Part shown: positions 24,763 to 35,608 of the stretch, piece by piece
How positions within the stretch are numbered: position 1 is the first letter of the stretch
How the letters are laid out: every line of letters begins with the position of its first letter
DNA from: Albula goreensis
Lineage: Eukaryota; Chordata; Actinopteri; Albuliformes; Albulidae
Length of the DNA stretch: 64,000 nucleotides
NCBI GenBank assembly: GCA_022829145.1
Contig: CM040755.1
Coordinates: 9,744,563 to 9,808,562 of the forward strand
Direction: 5' to 3'
Notes under the pieces: model-generated
Databases searched by the model: none
Seen by the model: the letters and a program-made list of their open reading frames with translations, nothing else
Told to the model about the DNA's origin: nothing
Translations under genes and position numbers: made by a program

Positions 24763-25255
24763 CACTCCATGTACTCTGCTGTTTTATGCTTACTACTACA
24801 GCACTTGTTCAAGCAAACAAAAGCATAATTATACCCAATGGGAAAATGTATTAATGCATCATCATGCCTTTAATTCATTGATTTATTTGGTGTGTTATGC
24901 ACCCAGCGAGGAAATGAAATAGTAAACATTAGCATCACTATGATTTTATGTAATAGGCTTCAGCATCATCCACAAGATTCCTTTGGAGTACTGCATGTTT
25001 TTTAACCCACCATCAAACCAGACAGAGCTGTTAGTCTCATCACAGACAGTAATTCATTTCTAATGGTAGTTGAAATGTACATATATAACAAACTCTTACA
25101 CAAGCTGCCTCAGAAAGCATAGCATTATGATTGCACACATAAAATGACAGCCACACGATACACCCATGTTCGCAAGAGCCTTTGACCTCAATAGAAGTGA
25201 TATCCCCATGGGAGGATGAAAGCCTGTATAGTTTCCTTACAAAGGCTGAAAAAGT

Positions 25256-25298
25256 ATGTGTGTGTGTGAGTGTGTGTGTATGTGTGTTTGTGTGTGTG
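25256..25298. repeat. (GT)n microsatellite
   Basis: An interrupted GT dinucleotide run. Confidence 0.9.
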
Positions 25299-26532
25299 GA
25301 TACAGTATACACTCTATGGTTACCGTAATGCTGGTCAGAATGGCTCCTAGTACAGATAGAGAATACTCTCCTGGCGACCATGGCCAGCGATGGACAGCAT
25401 AATAGGAATTTTTTCCCTTGTAACCAGAGAGCTTATCCCTGCTCTCTGGTTCTTTGCGTCCGTGGCCTCTAACTTTGCTTGCCCCTGCTCCCTAACACCT
25501 GTTGGCGGGCTGTCTGACAAACAATCATGTCATTATTCATTGCTGAATTGGCAGGCTTCTCCCCACCCCCCACGCTCCCAGTCCAAGAAGCCTGACCAGA
25601 ACAAAGGCGGCTAAAATAGGATGCATTTTTTTCTGCTTTTAATGTAGCATCAATTAGTTCCAATTTTATGGTGCTCCCAAACTTTCCATCACACAGCTCA
25701 AGAGGTGTGTCACTGTAAAGCTAAATGCTTCAGGGAGAGAATCAAACCCGGCTACTCTGAAACAAGACTCCCATCCATGCAGGAAACCAAACTGGAAACT
25801 GATGTCAATCAAAGTGGGGTCTGTGTTTGGTGGTTTTATGCATTTTGAATTGAAACAAGCCTAGTGCAGTGGTTAAGCATGTGTAGATCATTCTGCGCAG
25901 TGCTTACATGGGATTTTGTGTTGTCATTGGCAAAAAAATATTTTAGAAATAATCTGATGTAATTAGAAAGATTAAAATGAAGGGTAGTTCATGGTTTTGT
26001 AGTTACAAAAACCCGTTTTCTGTGTGAAGGAGTCCAAGTTAGCACCCTACAAGTATACTCTAATCCATCATTATCTAATGGCCATCTCAATGCCCTTAAA
26101 AAGAATCTTAATCATTATTCCACTTTGATAACAGACAATGGGATTTACCCCCAAACTGTATACTGTCCAAGTATTCTTGGTTCTACTGTGCTGCAATCAA
26201 CTGAGTGACCCTTAAAACTGCAGACCAGATAGGGTAAAGTAGTGCTGGAGGATTCTACCGTTCTGTTTGGCAAAGTGCATACAGGAGTTTGTTTCAGAAA
26301 GGACGTCAGAGCTGTGGTGACCGTGTGAAGGTTGAAAAACACACACAGGGCACAAATGCCAAAACTCTGCACAGCATTTCTCCCCCTTTCTGATTCCCGC
26401 TCCTTCTCTTTACACACACAGCCCACTTCGGGAAGACATCTGGTTTTGAGCTGGGAAAACTCTGTGGAAAAAAAATCAGACCCATGCATTGTTTTCATTT
26501 TTTTCCCCTTTACATAATGGCATGTGTGGTCC

Positions 26533-26561
<29 letters not shown>
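26533..26561. repeat. T22 followed by A7
   Basis: A mononucleotide T run abuts an A run with no intervening base. No adjoining retroposon body was recognised. Confidence 0.85.
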
Positions 26562-26563
<2 letters not shown>

Positions 26564-26645
26564 TGCTCCTCAGTTTATTGAAGCTGTAAGCATCAGACAA
26601 TTTTACAGGAACAATTACTTGCAGGACCTCTCACTCTTTAGTGAT

Positions 26646-26764
26646 ACACACACACACACACACACTCACACACGCACACTCACACACACACACACACACA
26701 CATGCACACACACACACACACACTCACACACGCACGCACGCACACTCACACACACACACGCACG

Positions 26765-26807
<43 letters not shown>

Positions 26808-26808
26808 A
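26646..26808. repeat. Long compound (CA)n microsatellite
   Basis: About 160 bp of CA repeats interrupted by CT, CG and GCACGCACG units. Internal GCACGCAC blocks recur, suggesting segmental slippage within the array. Open frames reading through it are artefacts. Confidence 0.95.
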
Positions 26809-28314
26809 CTTCCCAGGTACATAAAAAATGAGCCCAGACGATTTCAGAGCCACTGATTTGTGATGGAAGCCTCCTCAGTATTCTGTGCATTCTTTTATTA
26901 TTAAGGCCTAAGGCAGAGAGATATTTTCATCCCATCCTTCATGAAAGCACTGTGATCTCCATGAACAAGTGTGTTTTTTTCCTCCATTTTTTTTCTATCT
27001 GGGACTCATTAGCAACTATTAGCCTTGATGTGGCAACTTTTGTGACCCTCCTCTCTGGAATGACCTGTAGCCACATAAATCAGTTCATAAGGGCTAATTA
27101 TTACTGTTACAGGTTGCACTCAGCCATACCGAGCTGTACAGCCATAGAATTTGCCAGACTTCTGAGTAACTGCTCAGCTTTAACAAAAGGTTTTTTTTTA
27201 CTTCTTTAATAGATAGACTGACCTTCAAGTTATACTGTAGACCTGTTTCTCCATCAGGCTAGCTTTGGTATGCTCAGTAAAATCAGTGAGAGAAAGAGTT
27301 GCCAATCCTAAATTTATAGGCTTATTTTCAATACATTTCAAAATGCTGCCCCACCCCCTGTAAAAAGTGAATGCAAAGATGTATTGCATTTCATGTTCAA
27401 TCCTATGTTGGGCAGAGGTTGTTACATTTAATAACATAAAATATAGCTGGGGAAACATATATTGTGACCTCTTTCTTGAGGTAAGAGGCTGTCTAATACT
27501 GATTCATTACTTGGTTTCTCATGGATTATGGAATCAATCGACTTGAGCACAAAAGCATAATATATCAAGTTTCCTTCCTCTCTGATCAGCTTGTAATTGC
27601 CAGTAGTTTTATGTCTTAGAATCACATATTTTGTTACAAAAACATTAAAGCACTTGACAAACTAAAATTGTCTCTAATTTGAAACCAACAATACAAAATT
27701 GCTTTATCAAGAGTTAATGGGTTATATTCATATTTATTCTCATATTTTACGTATTTAAATACTTAAAACTGAAAATATTCCATACATTGATCATTTCCCC
27801 TTGTTTCTCTTGTATTGAGACCCCAGTATGAGGCCTAATGTGATACGCTGAGTTAATATCTTTGCAGACAAATGCAAGTGACTGAGGCCTTGCACAAGCC
27901 TAGCCTGCAGTAGCCGATCCAGAGTCAAGGAATCAAAGGAGTGGCATTAACATAGCTTAGTGTTGTCAGCTTAAAGACCCCTGAAAGATATCAGCAAACA
28001 CTGCTAGAGTGATAAGTGCCTTTAGGACAGACGTCTGTCGACAGGCCAGATTACCCAGTAGCAGTGTGGTATCCAAAGCCAGTGGCCTGAAACAGTAGCA
28101 TGCCGGCCTCTCCATGCTGGCTTATAGAGAAGGACAGTGAGGGGGTTTTCACCTTAATACAGCTAAACCTCAAACCAAAAAATCTTGCCGTCGCCAGTGA
28201 AGCAAAGATGGGTTCAAAAACAATAACAAACCACAATGACACACTCTCTCCCCAGCAACAGCCTGGCTGCTTCAGTGTGGCAAATACCCTGGCCAGCACA
28301 CATACACTTGCATA

Positions 28315-28422
<108 letters not shown>

Positions 28423-28985
28423 CACATGCATACTCACTCACACTTGCATACATACACACATACACACAAATACATGCATGAATAAACGTGCAGGAATGCA
28501 CAAACACAAACACAGTGGCCATTCCAATATCATTTTTAACATACAACCTCTCCATCTTCAATACAATGGCTTGATCAGAAAAACAGAGGCATGCATTTTA
28601 TTGATTTAGGCAAGCCCATTCCTAAATCCCAGTCATATATGATGCTAGTGTTGTTGAGATTACCACAACTTTGAGCAGCCAGCTGATCAGAAAAATACCA
28701 CACTTAATACAACAGTTTATATTTTGGGTTGTCATTATTTTTGTGAAAATATGCTTTAAAAAAATCTAATTGCAGGACTGAAATGTGTAGCTGTTGTTAG
28801 GGTGGGCGAGCCAATATTTTGGCTGACTAAATGTAATCAAATCACTGAACTGCTCAAGACAGCCCAAATCCTGACGTCATAAAAACGCACTTCAGTTATT
28901 CACAACCAGAGTAATGAGAGTGACTCACTCCCTCACAGTTACAACAAAGAACCATCAGATTTTATGATGATACGGCTGGTGAATG

Positions 28986-29003
28986 TTTTTTTTTTTTTTT
29001 TTT
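28986..29003. repeat. Poly(T) tract of 18
   Basis: An uninterrupted T run. A similar T15 run is at 29565-29579. Confidence 0.9.
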
Positions 29004-29329
29004 ACTAAGGAGGTGATTAAATCCGAATGTGAATGCAGAATGATTTGACTTGAGGTTCAAACAATATATTTAAGAAGGCATACATACTTACAGCTTTCGA
29101 ATTATGATAAAAATAAATGCATTAACTTAAATTTGTTGTGAGGCCTCAGGCCAAACCACTGAATCATCCCCAAGACCTCACTCAAAACACAAACTAACAC
29201 CGTATGGGAGCACAATGGCCACAAAGCAAAAGGCCGGGGTCCATTTAGGGTCCATATAAATGTCACTACAATGTTTTCTAAAGAGCATGGGGGACAATGC
29301 ACATGCTGGAAATGGTTCTTGGCTATCCA

Positions 29330-30150
29330 TCTTTTTAACTATAAACAACCAGCTTTCTCATTCTGCAGGTCCTGCTGGGAGCCCCGTCCCTCTGTCAAGG
29401 GCTTTATATTAAAGGGAAATTAGGTTACATTGAGTTTCAAATGAGCCGCTGACAGCCTCTGCGTCACTGTCACTCTGAGCCTCTGCGAGTCCAGGGCCCT
29501 GTTAAGGGGCGGGGGTGAAAACAAGCAGGGGACATGAGGACTTCCAAGGTGACAGATGTAAGAGTTTTTTTTTTTTTTTGTTTTGGTTTCCCATACATTT
29601 GAGTGCAAAGTGTCATATGCTTCACTAAAAAGAAAAGCCTCTGACCCGTCCTCACTGCCCACTTGCTTCGACAGTCACAGCACCGCATTATGCCAAGTTT
29701 TTCCAGTGTTCACTACCCCCCCCCAGTTAGGATCTCGGAATGCTTTCGCAGGCATGTGATCCATTGAGGTACCTCTCTTTGGTTTTTGTCCCCATATCAT
29801 ACACTTAGTCTTATGCTCAAGTCTGTAGTGTGTGACAGTCATTTGGTGGCTTATACTGTTACAGGCCATCACAATCATTTTACTGTTGGGGAGAGTGCAG
29901 CGCATTCCAGTTCCTTCTGAAAGGCACCTCGAACCTGGAGGCATGAATCAAAGGGGCCTGAAAGTATAAGAAAGCTTATCCGGTTTCAAGCGAGAGAGGA
30001 GCCTCCTTTCATGCCTTGGTTTGAAGTGCTGCTTTCTAATCAACCGCCGCACTGATATATACCTGTGCTCACAAAGGCGGCGGCGACAATGCCAGCTCAT
30101 TCCTTACTTTTGTGAAACCATCCGGGCCGGATTTAGCCAGCGCTAGTGCT
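29330..30150. promoter_or_regulatory. GC-richer non-coding islands, candidate regulatory elements
   Basis: Two blocks (about 29,340-29,530 and 29,880-30,150) have raised GC. The second contains a GGCGGCGGCG run near 30,076. No exon is visible. The position is 5-6 kb upstream of fgf3. Confidence 0.35.
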
Positions 30151-31600
30151 ACCTGTAGCTCCGGAATCATGGCTGGTTGCAAATTTTTGTGAGTACTGAA
30201 GCAACAAAGTTTCTGCAGATGAGTCCAGATGAGGAGCAAATCTGCACAGTGGCGACACATGATAAGAGGTCTATAAGATGAAGACGAGCTTGGGAAATGT
30301 AATATCGACCTGCTTGGGGACCCCTTTACTTGTTTTGTCTTTGTTAGATATTATCTAGATATAACCTCAATAATTATTTTAGCATGCACTCATTACTCAA
30401 TTGAAGGTGTGTGTTATTTTAACTCTTTTGACTATGAAAGATAACACTGAGTTTCCAATCAATTACTCATCCACAGATTAAAGAACTAAACATACTTCTC
30501 TTCTGCTCTTTACAGGCTCCTCCCTCTCCAAAAACTGTGTGTAATGTGTTTTCCCTTGCATTCCAATCAATTACTGTGAATGAAAACTTCACTTGCTCAA
30601 ATAGCAACCACCAAGCCCAAAATCTTCACTACTAAACTAAACACTCCATGCATTGCTATCTGAACTAGATGCACACACGGACATATGGCTGTAATTTTTA
30701 TGCACTGATTATTTTACCTAACCTGTAAATACATGTTTTATACAAAGGATAATTACTGCTTGGTGAGACAAATTTGCACATGCAAAAGCAGCAGCAGTTT
30801 CATAAAACAATGTCGAAATACATGCATATGCTCCCCACTCTGCAGCAAACGCAGCCATCCAATGCAGCACAGATCCCCTGTCAAGCTGTGGCAATGAGTC
30901 ATTTCACAAATCATGTCATAATTCAGACATTAAAGAGGATGCCCTGTGATGCAATCAGGAGTAGAAGGACTGCAGTTTTTCATTACTACTTTTCTGCGTT
31001 ACATTATGATGAGGTGATGATTTGATACGGCCAGACCCTGCGAATAAAAACCACCTTACTTCACACTATACTGTCTCAGGCGTGTCTGCGAATAACATGT
31101 CTGGCTTTAGCTGTCAACAATGATAAGTTACTCATTTAAATCCAGACTCGCACAGTTAATATTAAAATAATAAATGTATATTATATTAATTTTCAGTGTT
31201 CAATTCATATTAATATTCTTGTTTGTTTTGCAATTTTTTTTACTTTCTTTATTCGACGACTAAGTAAGTGGAATGCACATTGTATATTTATACATTGTCC
31301 ATATCCAACATAGCACGATTATGCGCGGATCCTTGCTATACTCAAGATTAGCTATACATGGCCTGCCAAAAAAGAATACTGCTTCTAAGGAAATGTTTAA
31401 AAATAGGGCCAAGAAATGCAAAACCTCTCTACATTTTTGCCATGCCTACACAAAAATGTACCTCAATGCAGCAATAAACTAGAATTTATGTATTTATTTG
31501 TTTATTTTCAGGGGGCTGAGTGGAAATAGTGGCAAAAATAAAGGGTTAAGATTTCTGAACTGACCTGCTGAAATTGGGTATGGGAATGAAATGGTTGCCA
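30150..31600. other. AT-rich intergenic DNA
   Basis: No gene, RNA or mobile element is recognised. Confidence 0.5.
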
Positions 31601-32010
31601 ATTTGTTTGCAACGCGTTCGAACTGTACGGGAGTTCTTTTCGCCCTGACAAGCAGGTGAGATCAAAGTAAAGCGGGACAAAAGAAGCTCAGCAGCGATTT
31701 GTCAGGGGACGAAAGGCAGTCCCGTCTGGGAAAGCGGCTGCAGCCGCGGCCAGGCCCTCAGATCACTCGCACACTAAAGAGACCATGGCATGAGAAAAAG
31801 TACAGCAAAAAAGGTTCAAAGGTCAGTTAGATTTGGTTTGGATTATCGGTGCCTCCTTTTTCCACAAAAGAGTAGGGAGAAAGAGGCAGTGGCTAATAAC
31901 CTTTGTAATCTCGGAAAAGACCCTTTGTGTGCACGATTTTGGAATTTATGGACAATTAAAAGGTACCCCACGTTTCCCCCTTCTCACTCCTTGCTCTCTC
32001 TAGGACAGTG
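31600..32010. promoter_or_regulatory. GC-rich island 3.5 kb upstream of fgf3
   Basis: CpG-containing block with a perfect 14-bp palindrome GCGGCTGCAGCCGC (31734-31747) and a TCF/LEF-type GATCAAAG (31660-31667). A DR1-like receptor motif lies at 31813-31825 (GGTTCA, spacer A, AGGTCA; two mismatches to the ideal first half-site). The motif mix and proximity to fgf3 make it a candidate upstream enhancer. This is inference from motifs only. Confidence 0.4.
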
Positions 32011-35000
32011 AAAAATAAATGTTTGACGGTCAACAATGAATAAAACTGGTTTTCTGTGGACTGATGCAACGTACGTGCAACTTTAACAATGTATACAATT
32101 CAGCATTAAAATCGATAATTATCTGTGTTTGAAATGTCCAAGAAAATTAAGTTCGGGTGAACAGGGTTTATCTAGGAACAGAAAATCGATGGTTACGAGA
32201 TAAGGTACCACATACTACACTTATTAAAGCTTTGGAAAGAGGTATGCAGGAAATGTACACGAAAGGCATATTCACTAGTTAACAAACTAGAATGGAAACA
32301 ATCATTCACATCACAATTAACTGTTTCGCCAATGTATGCTTTATTTTCAATATTTAAACATTTTATTTTTTAATTGTGGAGAGAGACTAGTTTTCTATTT
32401 TGACACGACTACCACTTTGAAATGAATTTTGCAAACAAATTTAAAGTTATTTTTTAAATCATACCACAAATCAAACATGTATATATCATGAAATCGTTTA
32501 CACGGACACAGGATGGGACTGACTAGCTAAGGTACTGCATGTCTATTTGATGGACCTATGAATTGGATAACCGCATGACTCAGTTAATTTGGGCAATCTT
32601 AACATTTCAATTAAACGGTCATCTTAAGTGCTGCACCCATGTCCAGCACGTGATTAAGACTGCAAATTACAAGTCCTCAAACTGAAATGGGACAGGCTGT
32701 GTCCATCTTGTTGTGTTTCGCTCAAATCCAAGTAAAAAAAAAAACTTAAAAGAGATTTTATTTCCCTGTCTTATAATTTGAAATAGGCAATAGAACATCA
32801 AACATGGATTGGAGCGTCCTGACACATATCAAAACAAGTGTACGTTATTTAGCTCTTAATTACACGATGAAACACTCAATTTTGTAATGATTACAGTTTT
32901 TACCCGTCAAGAATAGTCTCAAGACTGAATCGATGCCATCGGTTACCGGTCTACAACGGTCTCTGCCATCCGGCTCTCTCTGGCCGAGCAAAATTCAGAC
33001 TGTTCTCTGATTATTACTCGAGCGTTTGTGGGCGGTTATAGACCGTAATTAAAATGATTCCACAAAGAAACTGCCAACCACATCTTAAGTCCCACCCTCT
33101 GTCAGAATCAAACCACATCAAAAAGATCGCTCTCAGAAATGGTCACCAGAAAACGTATGATATACATCACTTGGCTGATGTTTAACCGTGTTGTCTGATT
33201 CGCAGCGTGCAAGTGCAGCGCAATACATAACACTGTTACAGGCACCTTTTCTTGTTGCTTTGTCGAGCTGTGACAAACTATGGTAAGAGTGGACAGATTC
33301 TCGTTACATTCCCGAGAGATTTCGAAGCAGGGCTTTTAATAGCAAACACTGGTATGATGCCAAAGGGCAGAGAGATTTGTAGATGATGGTGCTAATTATG
33401 AAAATGGTAACCATAATGCGACCAAGATGGAAGCAATTTGAGCAAAAGTCATTTGCGTGTTACTCTTCCGCCCACGGGCTGCAACATACCCAGGGCTTAA
33501 ACATTAAGGCGGGGGTAGTCTAGACTCTACAGCAGTATTCATAATCTTACACTGAAGAGAGAAGGCGCACAGTGCGTACAGGGAGACCTTACAGTACGAG
33601 ACTGGATGATAATAGCAGGATCAAGGGCAAACGAGAGGTTACCCGCTCAGCTGTTCTGTGCTTTGGACATAAAATATATTGTTTGTCACTGCCTGGAAAA
33701 GGACCGTAAAATAAAAAATGGTTGAGGTCACCTCAATCCAGCGCCTCGCCTACATGATGGAATAGCTCTTCAGTTTTTTTCCCTCTCAGAAATAGCAAGG
33801 ATAAAATGCACACGAGAGGGCACCGTTCAATAAACTCCTCACTGGACTGCCAGTCAGAACAAAAAAGGTCTCGACAGGTCGATTTCCTTCGGTTACTTTG
33901 CGGCCAGTAAAAGCGTTCTTTTTCCCTCTATAACTTTAATGTGTAAGAAAATCTGTTAGGACTGATACTCTGTGTCGGAATGCCAAATTTCTTTTAAATT
34001 TTCTTGTAAAAAAGAGCCGACTGTAAGAAATATCAAGTTAAAGAAAATTACCAAAGACGAGAAAGTGACAGACGTTAATATAAGTATGCCATGGTTTAAA
34101 TAATTATTACTTACAAGCAGACTTATTCAGAAATAAAATGCTAATTTTATATTTATGTAAGAAATACAATTGCCTGTGAAATTAAGACCTTTAAGAGGAA
34201 GCCCGCGTATTTTCAATTTAGTAATAGGAAACTGTTATTAAAATTTCAGTTTTACGTTTTATATGGTATCTAGATATTGGTTTAATTACGCTTTTAAATA
34301 TTTAAACACATCCACTAGAAGGTAATGATTACATCAGCCAAAATAAACATATACGCATTACGCACCAGAATGCTAACCGTTCTTCACATGACAATCTATA
34401 TTCATAAACTACATCTAAATTTTAGGAATATAATCTATCCAGTTTGATTTATTTAACCATCATAAACAACTAGTCATTACAGTCGCCATAATTCCCTATA
34501 TAGCTAACTTGAAAGGGATGTGCCGTTTTATTTTTCATGGGAATGCTTTAAAGAGACAAACCTAAAAAGAATGTTATAAATGAACATCAAATGTTTTATA
34601 ATGCAGCTGCTTGGAGCGTGCGTCCTTACGGGCCACATGTGCATGCAGCTTCGTTTCAGAATCGCTCAACCTAGTTGGCACTGTATTGTGAATTTGGATT
34701 GATAGTAGCAGACCCGAGGGAATGTTCATGCAGATGCTCACAGTGTATAATTTTCGAATGTATAATTGGCCTTTTGGATATTTCAAAAGGAGAGCTCAGA
34801 AGAAACTCTGCCCTCGGATGGCTCGCGCTTTGTGATGCGGTTTTCCGCAATAAGCCACTGTGTGTAATGCTGTGTAATTTTATCCACGCTGCACTCTCAT
34901 GATTCACACAAGGCTGATACCTTGCCTCCCTTCTCCTTTGTATCAATTGGTCGGAGTTCAGTCCATTGTTGCTGGAAGGATCTTTTATTTCTATGCACTG

Positions 35001-35331
35001 TCGATCAACGAAATCTCACGATAGCCTCCTTCTGAAATCCAGTGGCTTTTCTGCAGATGCGGTCTATTTGGAGAGCAAAGAGGACCCATGACTACCACCA
35101 CGACTAATCCACGACGCTGTCACCGTGCCGGTCCTAATCGATGACTACTGGTTTACTTGATCTTTACAGATAACGAACAGAGATCGGAAGAGATACTACT
35201 GCCAATGTTTCGTGGGCTGGATCAGTGCGCTTTGCTACCGCGGCAGAGGCAAATGATACTTCTTTAATGGGACCCCTTGTGTTAGTTTCTTCTATTCTAG
35301 CAGGAAGACTAAGATTTTCGGCCATGCCACA
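32010..35331 (+). promoter_or_regulatory. fgf3: fgf3 upstream and promoter/5'UTR region
   Basis: No other gene is visible. An inverted repeat TTGAGGT-C-ACCTCAA lies at 33722-33736, a CCTTTTG/CAAAAGG inverted repeat at 34770-34790 and an inverted CCAAT box at 34946-34950. No convincing TATA box sits at a clear distance before the start codon, so the transcription start cannot be placed. Possible 3' splice-site-like tracts before AG at 35169 and 35300 leave open a spliced 5'UTR. The in-frame sequence upstream of the start codon is closed by TGA at 35254-35256. Confidence 0.45.
33722..33736. repeat. 15-bp near-perfect palindrome upstream of fgf3
   Basis: TTGAGGT and ACCTCAA flank a single central C. 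It overlaps an AGGTCA receptor half-site (33725-33730). It lies 1.6 kb before the fgf3 start codon. Confidence 0.8.
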
Positions 35332-35341
35332 ATGGTTATAA
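35324..35341 (+). promoter_or_regulatory. Five-codon uORF overlapping the fgf3 start codon
   Basis: An ATG at 35324 opens a frame that stops at TAA 35339-35341, so it overlaps the fgf3 ATG (35332) in a different frame. Ribosomes that start here end 7-9 nt beyond the fgf3 start. This is a layout that can reduce or tune fgf3 translation through leaky scanning or reinitiation. Confidence 0.6.
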
Positions 35342-35608
35342 TTTTGGTCTTGTTGTTGCTGAGTTTGTTGGATCCCAGTAAACAGGAAGCTTTGTCTCCG
35401 AGGCGGGATAGCACTCCCAGGGCGTCTTGTGCCAGGGGCCAGGCGTGTGACCCAAGGCAGCGGAGAGATGCAGGGGGACGCGGGGGAGTTTACGAGCACC
35501 TCGGGGGAGCACCAAGATGCCGTAAGCTGTACTGTGCCACCAAGTACCATCTACAGATACACCCCAATGGAAAAATAGACGGATCTTTAGAAGAAAATAA
35601 CCCATTTA
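35332..35608 (+). CDS. fgf3: fgf3 coding exon 1
   Basis: 277 coding bases encode residues 1-92 plus the first base of Ser93. The donor is GTAAGT at 35609-35614. Reading on into the intron stays open for about 20 codons, but the protein family and the acceptor at exon 2 fix the junction. Phase 1. Confidence 0.96.

Noticed and set aside
25857..25920. GTGCAGTGGTTAAG as a tRNA-like A box of a SINE
   Set aside because: No B box or SINE body follows, so a short chance match is more likely.
26484..26890. Open frames rich in Thr-His or Cys-Val
   Set aside because: They are translations of the compound CA/GT repeat.
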